DNA of 64,000 nt from Faecalitalea cylindroides ATCC 27803 (GCF_000469305.1 NZ_KI271019.1:1-64000), one strand, 5' to 3'; counted from the first letter of the stretch, positions 8,325 to 20,082 are shown. Program-made: numbers and translations. The notes: generated by a model from the sequence alone, not told the origin.

Positions 8325-9341
8325 ATGATTATTGTATTTAAGCCTAGAGCCACAGAAAACGATGTAAATCGAATCATCGCCAAAGTTGAAAGAATGGGAT
8401 TAAAGACCCACTTGTCAAGAGGAGAAATGTCTACCATTGTTGGACTTATTGGAGATACAACACGTGTAGACCCAAAACAATTTGAAGTGGATGAATGTGT
8501 TGAACGCATTATGAAAGTCAGTGAGCCATACAAGCTTGCCAACCGCGCTTTTCATCCCGAAGATTCTATTATTGATGTTAGTGGTGTCAAAGTAGGTGGT
8601 AATAACCTAACACTAATTGCTGGCCCATGTTCTGTTGAATCTAAAGAACAAGTCATAGAAATTGCCCGTTCAATCAAAAAGAGTGGTGCGCATATGTTGC
8701 GAGGCGGTGCTTATAAACCTAGAACAAGCCCTTACTCATTTCAAGGCATGGGAACACAAGGTTTAGATATCTTAGTTGCTGCCAAAGAGGAAACAGGTCT
8801 TCCTATCGTTTCAGAATTAATGGGAGAGAAATATATCGATGAATTTAATGATAAAGTTGATCTTGTTCAAATTGGTGCTAGAAACATGCAAAACTTTGAT
8901 TTATTAAAAGAAGTCGGAAAACGAATTAAAAAGCCTGTTTTATTAAAACGAGGCTTGTCAAATACATATGAAGAATGGATAATGTCTGCTGAATACATCA
9001 TGGCAAATGGAAATCCAAATGTAATCTTATGCGAAAGAGGAATTCGCACATTTGAAACCTATACACGAAATACATTGGACCTGCAGGCAATTCCTGTTAT
9101 CAAACGATTAACACACTTACCAATCATTATTGACCCAAGTCATGCAGGAGGAAAATGGTGGTTAGTTGATCCAATGGCAAAAGCAGCCGTTGTTGCCGGT
9201 GCCGATGGTCTAATGATCGAAGTTCATAATGACCCTGAATGTGCATTGTGTGATGGACCACAATCTTTAAAACCAGAAAAATACGATGACTTGATTCAAG
9301 ATATCAAACAAATCATCAAAATCACAGATAAAACACTATAG
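8325..9341 (+). CDS. aroF: 3-deoxy-7-phosphoheptulonate (DAHP) synthase
   Basis: Condenses phosphoenolpyruvate and erythrose-4-phosphate, the first step of the shikimate pathway. 338 residues: an N-terminal ferredoxin-like regulatory domain (about 1-75, MIIVFKPRATENDVNRII) followed by the TIM-barrel catalytic domain, with AGPCSVES, RGGAYKPRTSPYSFQG, LLKRG, CERGIRTFE and DPSHAGG carrying metal and substrate residues. This is the single-domain Thermotoga-type (AroF/AroG I-beta) enzyme, in which the N-domain binds Tyr or Phe for feedback. The start is the ATG after GGAGGA; an earlier ATG at 8286 lies inside the terminator hairpin and is rejected. Controlled by the Tyr T-box upstream. Confidence 0.95.
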   Translation: MIIVFKPRATENDVNRIIAKVERMGLKTHLSRGEMSTIVGLIGDTTRVDPKQFEVDECVERIMKVSEPYKLANRAFHPEDSIIDVSGVKVGGNNLTLIAGPCSVESKEQVIEIARSIKKSGAHMLRGGAYKPRTSPYSFQGMGTQGLDILVAAKEETGLPIVSELMGEKYIDEFNDKVDLVQIGARNMQNFDLLKEVGKRIKKPVLLKRGLSNTYEEWIMSAEYIMANGNPNVILCERGIRTFETYTRNTLDLQAIPVIKRLTHLPIIIDPSHAGGKWWLVDPMAKAAVVAGADGLMIEVHNDPECALCDGPQSLKPEKYDDLIQDIKQIIKITDKTL

Positions 9342-9366
9342 CCGTGAAATTCACGGCTATTTTTTT
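9341..9366 (+). terminator. Terminator after DAHP synthase
   Basis: GCCGTGAA-A-TTCACGGC followed by a T-run, starting at the last base of the stop codon. Confidence 0.85.
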
Positions 9367-9441
9367 AATATTCATCCTATATCCAGCACTCCGTGTACTT
9401 TCAAACAGCTCTGCTCGTATAAAAAACTATTGTCGAATTCA

Positions 9442-10032
9442 CTATTTTCTTTTCTTGCGTTTTTTCTTTTGAACAGAAAAACCAAACTTTCCTATTTTTT
9501 GTCCCAATCGATAATATTCACCATGACTATAGGCAATTAAATCCGCTTTTTGTAGATCTAATCTTCCATTCTCATCCAAATAGGCATCATCTACCGATGT
9601 ACAAACAACTTCACCAATAAACATATCATGTGTTCCTAGTTCAATGATATCTTTCACCTTGCATTCCAAACAAACTGGACTTTCCAAGATTGAAGGAGCT
9701 TTTACACATTTTGATGGTTGTTTTGTCAGCCTTAGATCTCCTTCCAAGGCAAATTTATCAATATCCCTGCCAGAACGTACACCAACATAGTCAGTTGCCT
9801 TGGCTAGAGAAGCCGTTGTTAAGTTGATCACGAACTCTTTTGTATCTTTGATGATTTGATATGAATAACGCTCTTTGCGAATTGAAACAGAGACCATAAC
9901 CGGATCTGAACAGATTGTCCCTGCCCAGGCAGCTGTCATCACATTCGCTCTACCTTCTTTATCTGCACACGAAACCATAACGGCCGGTACCGGATTTAAC
10001 ATATTTGAAGCTCGCCAATATTGTCTTGTCAT
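9442..10032 (-). CDS. Flavin reductase-like FMN-binding protein
   Basis: 196-residue protein of the flavin reductase-like (split-barrel, FMN-binding) family. Seen: NPVPAVMVSCADKEGRANVMTAAW at the N-terminus, SIRKERYSYQIIKDTKEFVINL (the FMN phosphate-binding stretch), and GTHDMFIGEVV near residue 140. Family members reduce or carry FMN, or act as small flavoproteins of unknown partner. The C-terminal tail is very basic (QKKKRKKRK), which is unusual and might bind nucleic acid or simply be disordered. ATG preceded by AAAGGAG. Stands alone. Confidence 0.85.
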   Translation of the reverse strand: MTRQYWRASNMLNPVPAVMVSCADKEGRANVMTAAWAGTICSDPVMVSVSIRKERYSYQIIKDTKEFVINLTTASLAKATDYVGVRSGRDIDKFALEGDLRLTKQPSKCVKAPSILESPVCLECKVKDIIELGTHDMFIGEVVCTSVDDAYLDENGRLDLQKADLIAYSHGEYYRLGQKIGKFGFSVQKKKRKKRK

Positions 10033-10120
10033 CTTATTTCTCCTTTAAATATGTTCATATTATACAAGTTATTTTTTGTCTTGCCAAAAAAATGTATAAT
10101 GTATTCAATTGGAGGAGCAC

Positions 10121-10723
10121 ATGAAAGAAAGACTAGAAAAACAAATTAAATTTATAAAAGAAATTGATAAAGAAAAAACGATCACACGCCAGACCTTATT
10201 GACAAACGGCATACAAAAAGAAGATGATGCCCAACATGCATGGCACATGGCCATAATGACACTGCTTTTAAGTGAGTATGCCAACGAGGAAATTGATATT
10301 TTAAAAACTATTTCCATGTTATTGATCCATGATATCGTTGAAATTGATGTTGGAGATACATATGCTTATGATCAAAAAGGAATCAAAACACAAAGAGAAC
10401 GTGAAACAAAAGCAGCAGATCGCATCTTTGGATTGCTTCCTGAAGATCAAAAAGTGAAATTTAGAATGCTTTGGGAAGAATTTGAAAACAACGAAACACC
10501 AGAAGCCCATTTTGCTCATACAATGGATAATTTTCAACCAATAATGTTAAATGATGCAACAAATGGAAAGATGTGGGAAGAAAACAAGGTTTGTCTTTCA
10601 CAAATCTTAAAACGAAACGAAAAAACGAAGCTAGGTTCCAAGATCCTATGGGAGTATTCTTATAAAAATTTTATTGAACCAAATGTTAAGAAGAAAAAAA
10701 TTATCGACGATGCAAATTTGTAA
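10121..10723 (+). CDS. HD-domain phosphohydrolase (YfbR-like)
   Basis: 200 residues. An HD-type metal site is visible: the first His in AQHAWHMA (~residue 33), the HD pair in LLIHDIVEIDVGD (~73-74), and the later Asp in AHTMDNFQP. This spacing matches the YfbR/HD_3 group of 5'-deoxynucleotidases and related phosphohydrolases; the substrate is unproven. The start is ATG, 5 nt after GGAGGAG; an in-frame TTG four codons earlier lies within that ribosome site. A HAD phosphatase follows 76 bp downstream, possibly cotranscribed. Confidence 0.85.
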   Translation: MKERLEKQIKFIKEIDKEKTITRQTLLTNGIQKEDDAQHAWHMAIMTLLLSEYANEEIDILKTISMLLIHDIVEIDVGDTYAYDQKGIKTQRERETKAADRIFGLLPEDQKVKFRMLWEEFENNETPEAHFAHTMDNFQPIMLNDATNGKMWEENKVCLSQILKRNEKTKLGSKILWEYSYKNFIEPNVKKKKIIDDANL

Positions 10724-10799
10724 AATCTATGATAAATCCATCAAACAAAACTCGCAAAGACATTATTTTTCTTATACAATAAGGCTCGAGGTGAAAGAA

Positions 10800-11570
10800 A
10801 TGATCAAGGCAATTTTCTTTGATATAGATGGAACACTGCTATCCAGTACAGATGGCTCCTTTGCCGACAGCACTAGATTTGCTTTAACTAAGCTGCAGGA
10901 AAAAGGGATCAAAATCTTTATCGCATCTGGAAGACATGTATGCGAAATTGAAGAACAACCAATTCGAGATATCCCCTTTGATGGATACGCCTGTTTAAAT
11001 GGACAGCTAATCTTCAACAAAGATAAAGAAATCATTCAATCCTATCCGTTTAATAAAAAAGATACAGAAAATACATTAAAACTCTTCAAACAAAAAGAAA
11101 TCCCACTGGTACTTGTTCAAGACAAAGAGCTCTACATTAATTTTGTGAATGAATACGTAAAACATGCACAAGACGCCATCGCAACCGATTTACCACCTAT
11201 TAAAGAATACCAAGGTGGAAACATCTATCAAGTCACTGCATTTTCAAATGAGAAAGAATCACAGTTGATCATGAATAGACTTAACAATTGTAAATTAACA
11301 CGTTGGAATCCTTATGGTGTAGATATCATTTCCAATACTGGAGGAAAATCAATTGGTATCAAAGATATCCTTTCCTACTATGATATCAAGCAGGAAGAAA
11401 CAATGGCATTTGGTGATGGAGAAAATGATATCGACATGCTAAGATTTGTTCAAATAGGTGTTGCCATGCAGAATGCCGAAGACTGTGTAAAAGAAGCGGC
11501 TGATTATATTACTGACACTTCTAAAAACGACGGTATTTACAAAGCCTTAAAACATTTTAATATCTTATAA
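10800..11570 (+). CDS. Cof-type HAD hydrolase (sugar/nucleotide phosphatase)
   Basis: 256 residues. HAD motif I is FFDIDGTLL (~residues 5-13), motif II lies in IFIASGR, the motif III lysine is near GGKSIGIKDIL, and motif IV is FGDGENDIDML. The large C2-type cap between residues ~85 and 185 places it in the Cof/YbhA/YidA class, which dephosphorylates sugar phosphates, FMN or PLP; the real substrate is unknown. The start is the ATG 6 nt after GAGGTG; a longer in-frame reading overlaps the preceding gene and is rejected. Confidence 0.88.
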   Translation: MIKAIFFDIDGTLLSSTDGSFADSTRFALTKLQEKGIKIFIASGRHVCEIEEQPIRDIPFDGYACLNGQLIFNKDKEIIQSYPFNKKDTENTLKLFKQKEIPLVLVQDKELYINFVNEYVKHAQDAIATDLPPIKEYQGGNIYQVTAFSNEKESQLIMNRLNNCKLTRWNPYGVDIISNTGGKSIGIKDILSYYDIKQEETMAFGDGENDIDMLRFVQIGVAMQNAEDCVKEAADYITDTSKNDGIYKALKHFNIL

Positions 11571-11576
11571 TTAAGC

Positions 11577-11608
11577 TGAGGATCGACATGATGTCTTTCC
11601 TCTTTTTT
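11577..11608 (+). terminator. Terminator after the HAD gene
   Basis: GAGGA...TCCTC enclosing GACAT/GATGTC, followed by TTTTTT. Confidence 0.6.
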
Positions 11609-11617
11609 ATCCCTACA

Positions 11618-11647
11618 TAAAAAAGGATGCCTTTTTATAAGCATCCT
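11618..11647 (-). terminator. Terminator after the metal ATPase
   Basis: On the minus strand AGGATGC / GCATCCT form a stem followed by a T-run (plus-strand A-run 11618-11624). Confidence 0.8.
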
Positions 11648-11655
11648 AGCTAACA

Positions 11656-13524
11656 TTATAACTTCTTCACATTTAATGTACGAATTGCATTTAATACCGC
11701 AATCACCATCACACCAACATCGGCAAAAATAGCTAACCACATATTTCCAATACCAAAAGCACTTAAGATCAAACAAATGATTTTTACACCAATCGCAAAA
11801 TAAATATTTTCATATACGATACGTAAACATTTTTTTGCGATTTTAATAGCTTTGGCAATCTTTAATGGGTCATCATCCATCAAAACAATATCTGCAGCTT
11901 CAATAGCAGCATCGCTACCTAAAGCGCCCATGGCGATTCCTACATCCACTCTAGACAATACAGGAGCATCATTGATACCATCTCCCACAAAGGCCAACTT
12001 TTCTTTTTCTTGTTTCTTTTCCAACAATTCTTCTACTTTATTTACTTTATCCTGCGGTAATAGTTCACTATACACTTTATCAATATTCAAATCAGAGGCT
12101 ACTTTATTGGCAACGGTTCTAACATCTCCTGTTAACATGATCGTTTCTTTAATGCCAACTTCTTTCAATCTTGCGATAGCTTCTTTAGCATGAGGTTTGA
12201 TCTTATCTGAAATTAAAATATGTCCTACATACTTTTGATCAATCGCAATATGTACGATTGTTCCTACATCATGACAAGGCTTATATTCAATGCCATACTT
12301 TTTCATTAACTTATCATTACCTACAAGAACTTCTTTATCATCGATCTGCGCAATCACTCCGTGTCCACTTATTTCTTCTACATTTTTAATTTGCTCTTTA
12401 TCCACTGGTTTTCCATATGCCTGCAATAAAGATTTGCTGATAGGATGTGTGGAATAACTTTCTGCCATTGCAGCTAACTCTAATATTTTGTCTTTTTCAA
12501 TACTTGCATGATGGATACCACTCACTTCAAAAACACCTTGTGTCATTGTTCCAGTCTTATCAAAGACTACATATTTTGTCGATGCCAATGCCTCTAGATA
12601 GTTAGATCCTTTAACCAAGACACCGGCATTGCTTGCACCCCCAATTCCGGCAAAGAAACTTAATGGAATACTAATGACCAAAGCACAAGGACAACTGATA
12701 ACCAAGAATGTTAAAGCTCGATAGATCCATTCTGACCAATTCGAATCTATCCCCATCAAAAGAGACACGATTGGAGGAAGAATAGCTAAGGCTAAAGCAC
12801 TATATACAACGGCTGGTGTATAGTAATGGGCAAAACGTGAGATGAAGGCTTCAGATCTTGATTTCTTAGAGCTGGCATTTTCTACCATATCCAAGATCTT
12901 AGAAACCGTGGACTCTCCAAATTCATGAGTTGTCTTAATTTTTAATAAACCAGTTAGATTGATACATCCACTGATCACTTCATCATTTATTGAGGCATCC
13001 CTTGGTAAGCTTTCTCCCGTTAATGCACTTGTATTTAAAGTAGAATTTCCTTCCACGACAATTCCATCAATGGGAATTTTTTCTCCGGGCTTTACAATTA
13101 TGATCGTTCCGATTTCAACTTCATCAGGATCCACCTGTACAAGTTCGCCATTCTCATTTTCAATATTGGCATAGTCAGGACGAATATCCATCAAATCGCT
13201 AATATTCTTTCTAGATTTACCGACCGCATAACTTTGGAACCATTCCCCAATCTGATAAAACAACATAACGGCGGTCCCTTCACTATAATCTCCAAGAGCT
13301 ATGGCTCCAACTGTCGCAACAGCCATTAGAAAGTTTTCATCAAAAACCTGTTTTTTCAATATCCCTTTTACGGCTTTGGTTAAAATATCATACCCAATCA
13401 GAAAATAAGTTGCTAAAGAAAGAATAACATTAACCATTTCAGGTAGATGAACTAATTTTAAACCAATAAATAAAATCGAGGCGATAATAATTCGAGTCAG
13501 CATTTTCTTTTGTTTCTTGTTCAT
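11656..13524 (-). CDS. P1B-type heavy-metal efflux ATPase (CadA/ZntA-like), no HMA domain
   Basis: Exports soft divalent metals (Zn, Cd, Pb) across the membrane using ATP. 622 residues: membrane helices from residue ~10, actuator loop TGES (169-172), membrane metal site CPC (278-280), phosphorylation site DKTGT (322-326), the HP motif (STHP) of P1B pumps, and GDGINDAPVL in the hinge. Unusually it begins directly with membrane helices: the N-terminal metal-binding domain typical of CadA is absent, and a free HMA protein is encoded at 14428. Transcribed divergently from an ArsR repressor, with operators between. Cd/Zn preference is inferred from CPC plus the ArsR context; Cu is less likely. Confidence 0.92.
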   Translation of the reverse strand: MNKKQKKMLTRIIIASILFIGLKLVHLPEMVNVILSLATYFLIGYDILTKAVKGILKKQVFDENFLMAVATVGAIALGDYSEGTAVMLFYQIGEWFQSYAVGKSRKNISDLMDIRPDYANIENENGELVQVDPDEVEIGTIIIVKPGEKIPIDGIVVEGNSTLNTSALTGESLPRDASINDEVISGCINLTGLLKIKTTHEFGESTVSKILDMVENASSKKSRSEAFISRFAHYYTPAVVYSALALAILPPIVSLLMGIDSNWSEWIYRALTFLVISCPCALVISIPLSFFAGIGGASNAGVLVKGSNYLEALASTKYVVFDKTGTMTQGVFEVSGIHHASIEKDKILELAAMAESYSTHPISKSLLQAYGKPVDKEQIKNVEEISGHGVIAQIDDKEVLVGNDKLMKKYGIEYKPCHDVGTIVHIAIDQKYVGHILISDKIKPHAKEAIARLKEVGIKETIMLTGDVRTVANKVASDLNIDKVYSELLPQDKVNKVEELLEKKQEKEKLAFVGDGINDAPVLSRVDVGIAMGALGSDAAIEAADIVLMDDDPLKIAKAIKIAKKCLRIVYENIYFAIGVKIICLILSAFGIGNMWLAIFADVGVMVIAVLNAIRTLNVKKL

Positions 13525-13553
13525 AATATCTCTTCCTTTTCTTATTCAAACAA

Positions 13554-13609
13554 TTGAACAAATATTCAACTTTATACATATTATAGTGTATTGATTGTTC
13601 AACTGTCAA
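13554..13609 (-). promoter_or_regulatory. Promoter and ArsR-type operators of the metal ATPase
   Basis: On the minus strand TTGACA (plus 13604-13609) and TATAAT (plus 13580-13585) are 18 bp apart. The spacer begins GTTGAACAATCAA, an ArsR-like half operator. A second dyad, TTGAA-N6-TTCAA (13554-13569), follows the expected start site. This suggests repression by one or both ArsR proteins, relieved by metal. Confidence 0.75.
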
Positions 13610-13628
13610 TATAAAAGCATCTCTTTTT

Positions 13629-13658
13629 TTGACAATTGTTCAATCTTTCAACTATAAT
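13629..13658 (+). promoter_or_regulatory. Promoter/operator of the divergent arsR gene
   Basis: TTGACA (13629-13634), 18 bp, TATAAT (13653-13658). The -35 is embedded in the near-palindrome TTGACAATTGTTCAA (13629-13643), implying autoregulation. Confidence 0.8.
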
Positions 13659-13679
13659 GTCAATAAAAGGGGGAATTCT

Positions 13680-14033
13680 ATGTTAGAAAACCGTTGTGAT
13701 TGTGCGCCTCAAAACCAAGATCTTGTAGATACAGTAAAAAACAGCCTTCCTAATTTTGATGAAATCATGGATCTATCCGATTTCTTTAAGGTTATGTCTG
13801 ATAGTACCCGACTTCAATTACTAATTTCTTTACAGCACTCAGAAATGTGCGTATCTGATTTAGCCAACGTTTTAAACATGACAAAATCAGCCATTTCTCA
13901 TCAATTAAAGGCATTGCGTATATCAAAGCTCGTTAAATCTAGAAAAGATGGAAAAACAGTTTATTATTCACTGGATGATGAACACGTTGAAGAAATTCTA
14001 GCTATGGCTGCACATCATCTTAAAGAAAAATAA
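13680..14033 (+). CDS. ArsR/SmtB-family metal-sensing repressor
   Basis: 117 residues. Winged helix: DSTRLQLLISLQHSEMCVSDLANVLNMTKSAISHQLKAL, then wing KSRKDGKTVYYSL. The C-terminal helix DDEHVEEILAMAAHHLKEK has the D-x-H and H-H residues of the alpha-5 zinc site of CzrA/SmtB-type sensors; an N-terminal CDC motif near residue 5 could add thiol ligands. The start is the ATG after AAAGGGGGA; a longer in-frame reading is rejected because it begins within the operator. Divergent from the metal ATPase, so it probably represses it and itself. Confidence 0.88.
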   Translation: MLENRCDCAPQNQDLVDTVKNSLPNFDEIMDLSDFFKVMSDSTRLQLLISLQHSEMCVSDLANVLNMTKSAISHQLKALRISKLVKSRKDGKTVYYSLDDEHVEEILAMAAHHLKEK

Positions 14034-14056
14034 GGAAATAAACTTCCTTATTTTTT
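14029..14056. terminator. Bidirectional terminator between the two arsR genes
   Basis: AATAAGGAA-ATAAAC-TTCCTTATT with T-runs in both directions between convergent genes. Confidence 0.8.
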
Positions 14057-14418
14057 TAATCCTCATCAATATGTTCCATTCCCTGACCAATAATTGTTCG
14101 AACGTGTTGATCAGCCAATGAATAGAACACAGATTTCCCTTCTCGACGACTCTTCACCAACTTATTTTGTTTTAAAATTCTTAATTGATGAGAGATTGCC
14201 GATTGTTTCATATTCAAAACCTGCGCTAAATCACAGACACATACTTCAGCTTCAAATAATACAAATAAGATACGAATCCTTGTAGAATCTCCAAAGATCT
14301 TAAATAATTCCGCCAAATCATATAGATTCACTTCGTCTGGCATTTTTTCTTGAACGATTTTTAATAATTCTTCATGAACCTCGATCTTTTCGCAACATTC
14401 TATATTATTCTTTTCCAT
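14056..14418 (-). CDS. ArsR-family repressor, CadC-like
   Basis: 120 residues and paralogous to the plus-strand ArsR. It has a Cys pair near the N-terminus (IECCEKIEV), the ELCVCDL-like stretch EAEVCVCDLAQVLNMKQSAIS in the recognition region, and a C-terminal helix DQHVRTIIGQGMEH. The CVC plus N-terminal Cys arrangement is that of CadC, which senses Cd/Pb/Zn through thiolates. It follows the HMA gene by about 9 bp in one operon. Two different ArsR sensors in one locus may widen or grade the metal response. Confidence 0.87.
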   Translation of the reverse strand: MEKNNIECCEKIEVHEELLKIVQEKMPDEVNLYDLAELFKIFGDSTRIRILFVLFEAEVCVCDLAQVLNMKQSAISHQLRILKQNKLVKSRREGKSVFYSLADQHVRTIIGQGMEHIDED

Positions 14419-14427
14419 TAAAATCTC

Positions 14428-14646
14428 CTAGAAAAAGATTTCGCAGTCATCTTCAACAATTTTACAATTGTCTAAAACACGACCCATAACTTCTTTTGCG
14501 TTAACACCATCTTCAAATTCCACGATCATTTTTAATGTCATGAAATTTACAACTGCGTTTTTAACACCTTCTGTTTTATTGGCAGCTTCTTCCATCTTGT
14601 TTGCACAATTTGCACAATCTACATCAATTTTATACGTCTTTTTCAT
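14428..14646 (-). CDS. Free-standing heavy-metal-associated (HMA) domain protein
   Basis: 72 residues, the size of one ferredoxin-like HMA domain. The metal site is CANC (DVDCANCANKMEEAA, Cys ~11 and ~14) in place of the usual MxCxxC. The second half (GVKNAVVNFMTLKMIVEFEDG) is the standard beta-alpha-beta. DCANCA resembles the HMA domains at the N-termini of Zn/Cd ATPases rather than the copper chaperone type. It likely acts in trans for the HMA-less ATPase in this locus; that is inference. The C-terminus EDDCEIFF adds another acidic Cys site. Confidence 0.88.
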   Translation of the reverse strand: MKKTYKIDVDCANCANKMEEAANKTEGVKNAVVNFMTLKMIVEFEDGVNAKEVMGRVLDNCKIVEDDCEIFF

Positions 14647-14663
14647 AACCGTTCTCCTTTATA

Positions 14664-14719
14664 TATGAACAATTGTTCATACGTTAATTTAATTGTAACA
14701 ATTATTTCCATAACGTCAA
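14664..14719 (-). promoter_or_regulatory. Promoter and perfect palindromic operator of the HMA-arsR operon
   Basis: On the minus strand TTGACG (plus 14714-14719), 16 bp, TACAAT (plus 14692-14697). The perfect 18-bp palindrome TATGAACAATTGTTCATA (14664-14681) lies just after the start site, sharing ACAATTGTTCA with the operator at 13629. Confidence 0.82.
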
Positions 14720-14732
14720 GATAAAAAGATAA

Positions 14733-14778
14733 AAAATAGCTATGATTAACAAAATATTTGTCTATCACAGCTATTAAT
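14733..14778 (-). terminator. Terminator of the beta-glucoside operon
   Basis: On the minus strand AATAGCTGTGAT pairs with ATCATAGCTATT (one mismatch) and is followed by a T-run, just after the GH1 stop codon. Confidence 0.75.
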
Positions 14779-14789
14779 ACAATTTTAGA

Positions 14790-16265
<1,476 letters not shown>

Positions 16266-17198
16266 TTATATGAACATTTGAAAAATAAATACCATTATAG
16301 GCATTGTAAATATCAAACAGATTACTCCGACCACATTTATAATGCTCGCATAACTTGAATCCATATCATGGCTTTGTACTATGTTTACAATTGTTGCTGC
16401 TGGGCTCGATGCTACAGCCATGTATAAAATCAACAGAATTGATGCTCCATCCTGAATAAATGTATCCAATGATGTTATTTTGATAATTCCTAAAAATATT
16501 ATTGGAAATATGACTTGACGAATTAATACAATTAGATATGTTCTCTTCTTTGCCAACCCTCTTTTTAGATCACAATTAGTGATTGAACAGCCAATAACCA
16601 GCATACTTAATGGTGCTACCATTGATGCAAAACTATCTATAACATTTCCAACGATCTCAGGAATTGTAATATTCATTGCAAGCAATAAGATTCCGATTAC
16701 AATTGCAATTACATTAGGATTCTTCAATATGTTACTCAAATTTTTTTCTGAATCATTAGCTAATAAATTAACTCCATGAGTAAACATAAACAATAGCTGA
16801 ACCACCATAAAAGCACAACAATATACTGTCATAGTTGGAGACAGAACACTTGTCACTAAAGGTATCAAAATATCTCCCGAATTTGGATATGCAACAGAAG
16901 CCTGTTCTATTTCATTCATTTTAAATATACTTTTAAAAGCATATGATAGTATTATCAACAAAATATTGAACACAAGTGCTACAACAAACGCAAATAAGAG
17001 ATTTGAAAATGTTTTTGGATCGTTATCAATTTGAAAGGCATCAACGATCGTACAAGGTAATACGACATACATAACAACCTTCGCTAAAAAAGTGCCTAAA
17101 TTCTTTTCAACTGCTTTCGATCTTACTAACACGTAGCCTACTACAATCATTAAAAACATGGAGACTATCTGTTTTAATATCAAAAAACTTAATTCCAA
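16266..17198 (-). CDS. AEC-family (auxin efflux carrier-like) transporter
   Basis: 310 residues, about ten membrane helices in two halves. Seen: MLVIGCSITNCDLKRG in the middle crossover and MAVASSPAATIVNIVQSHD near the C-terminus, both typical of bacterial AEC (bile/arsenite/riboflavin superfamily) carriers. The start is TTG, 9 nt after GAAGG; no better start exists. Bacterial relatives move organic acids such as malate. Its place between two 6-phospho-beta-glucosidase genes suggests export of an aglycone or fermentation acid; this is speculative. Confidence 0.82.
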   Translation of the reverse strand: MELSFLILKQIVSMFLMIVVGYVLVRSKAVEKNLGTFLAKVVMYVVLPCTIVDAFQIDNDPKTFSNLLFAFVVALVFNILLIILSYAFKSIFKMNEIEQASVAYPNSGDILIPLVTSVLSPTMTVYCCAFMVVQLLFMFTHGVNLLANDSEKNLSNILKNPNVIAIVIGILLLAMNITIPEIVGNVIDSFASMVAPLSMLVIGCSITNCDLKRGLAKKRTYLIVLIRQVIFPIIFLGIIKITSLDTFIQDGASILLILYMAVASSPAATIVNIVQSHDMDSSYASIINVVGVICLIFTMPIMVFIFQMFI

Positions 17199-17226
17199 AA
17201 TTTTTACCTTCTTCTAGATTTAAAAT

Positions 17227-18768
<1,542 letters not shown>

Positions 18769-18807
18769 TCAGCGTTTAATTTTTCTTGTTCTCTTTGATA
18801 TTGCTTA

Positions 18808-20082
18808 TTAGACATTAGAACAAATGGAGTAAGTATATAACAATACACCTAACGCCAAAATCACTAATTGTAATACAACACCTTGCCATCCATGACCAAT
18901 GAATGCACTTACAACGATAGGGAATCCAAATGGTACATCAACAATATTACATGGAACAAATCCAATACTTGTTGCAAACAATAAGCATCCCGTTGCCAAG
19001 CCTGCACTCAAAATAAATGGAATAGCATAAGTTACATTCAATACTAAAGGCAACCCAAATACCACTGGCTCAGAAATTCCAAATAAGCCAGGAATTAAGC
19101 CAAGTTTTGCTACAGCTTTTTCATCATCTCGTTTTGAAAATAATAGAATTGCAATAATCAAAGATAGAACAAGCCCAGCTCCACCAACTACAATAAAGGA
19201 TACTAAAGCTCCATACGTAATAGGTTGATCAGGAACACCACCAGCTGCTGCAGTTGCGATATTAGCAGCCAAAGCACTAGCAATCAATGGATTACGAATT
19301 GGTGTGATGATCATATTTCCATGAATACCCAAGAACCAGAATACCTGAGCAATCATAAATAACGCAATAGCTCCAAACGGACTTTGGAAAATTGCTTCCA
19401 ATGGTGCTTGTACAACAGAATAAATCCAAGAATTCATATAAGTTCCAGTTGCTAAGAAGAATAATTGACCTGCTACACCAACTACAACCAAAGAAACTAA
19501 GATAGGAATCAACGTGTTAAAGCTCTGTGAAATAGCTGCCGGAACGGAAGCAGGCATTTTGATTTTAATTTTATCAATCTTCATCAAAGTAGAGAACAAT
19601 TCAGATACTAAGACCGAAATGATCATTGCGATAAATAAACCTTGAGCCCCGATAGCATCACCAGGCAACCCTGCTCCACTAACTGCCGATTCTAAACCTT
19701 CTACTACAATAGAAACAGATTGTGGAACCACACAAAGAAAAGCAACTAATGATGTAATAGCACAGATATGTTCTGGAACTTTATTCCTTTTTGCCAGCTC
19801 AGATCCAATCAAAAAGCAAATTGGAAGTGCCATAATTGATAAGGTTGCAAAATTAATAGCTGTGAAAGCCGGAGAGATTTTTGCCAATGCTGGAATAAAC
19901 GCTGCCAATCCAGTACTTGTTGAACAAATTAACGTATTAAACAAACTTGCAAATGAACCTACGATAATAAACGGCATGAATGTAGTAAAAGCGTTTTTAA
20001 TTGCTCCTAGATACTTATTATCATCTACCTTTTCAGCAACGATCATCAAGCCGTCTTCAAATTTTTCTGTAAACTTTGCCAT
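18808..20082 (-). CDS. PTS lactose/cellobiose-type EIIC, frameshifted at the C-terminus
   Basis: Membrane channel subunit of the cellobiose PTS, 424 residues as it stands: ten or so helices, with GIHGN (WFLGIHGNMIITP) and GISEPVVFGLPLVLNVTYAIPF, the EIIC sugar-binding and loop motifs. A tandem AGTAAGTA at 18828-18835 (TACTTACT on the coding strand) shifts the frame after LLLYT, so it ends YSICSNV. Removing one TACT restores [22 protein letters not shown] ending at 18759 (439 residues), matching the PFVIMANKKEL tail of the paralogue at 37474. The last helix and cytosolic tail are altered; activity may survive. It follows EIIB by 2 bp. Confidence 0.9.
   Translation of the reverse strand: MAKFTEKFEDGLMIVAEKVDDNKYLGAIKNAFTTFMPFIIVGSFASLFNTLICSTSTGLAAFIPALAKISPAFTAINFATLSIMALPICFLIGSELAKRNKVPEHICAITSLVAFLCVVPQSVSIVVEGLESAVSGAGLPGDAIGAQGLFIAMIISVLVSELFSTLMKIDKIKIKMPASVPAAISQSFNTLIPILVSLVVVGVAGQLFFLATGTYMNSWIYSVVQAPLEAIFQSPFGAIALFMIAQVFWFLGIHGNMIITPIRNPLIASALAANIATAAAGGVPDQPITYGALVSFIVVGGAGLVLSLIIAILLFSKRDDEKAVAKLGLIPGLFGISEPVVFGLPLVLNVTYAIPFILSAGLATGCLLFATSIGFVPCNIVDVPFGFPIVVSAFIGHGWQGVVLQLVILALGVLLYTYSICSNV

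Noticed and set aside
18808-18840. Programmed frameshifting in the EIIC gene
   Set aside because: There is no slippery heptamer, stimulatory stem or internal Shine-Dalgarno; a simple tandem duplication explains it better.
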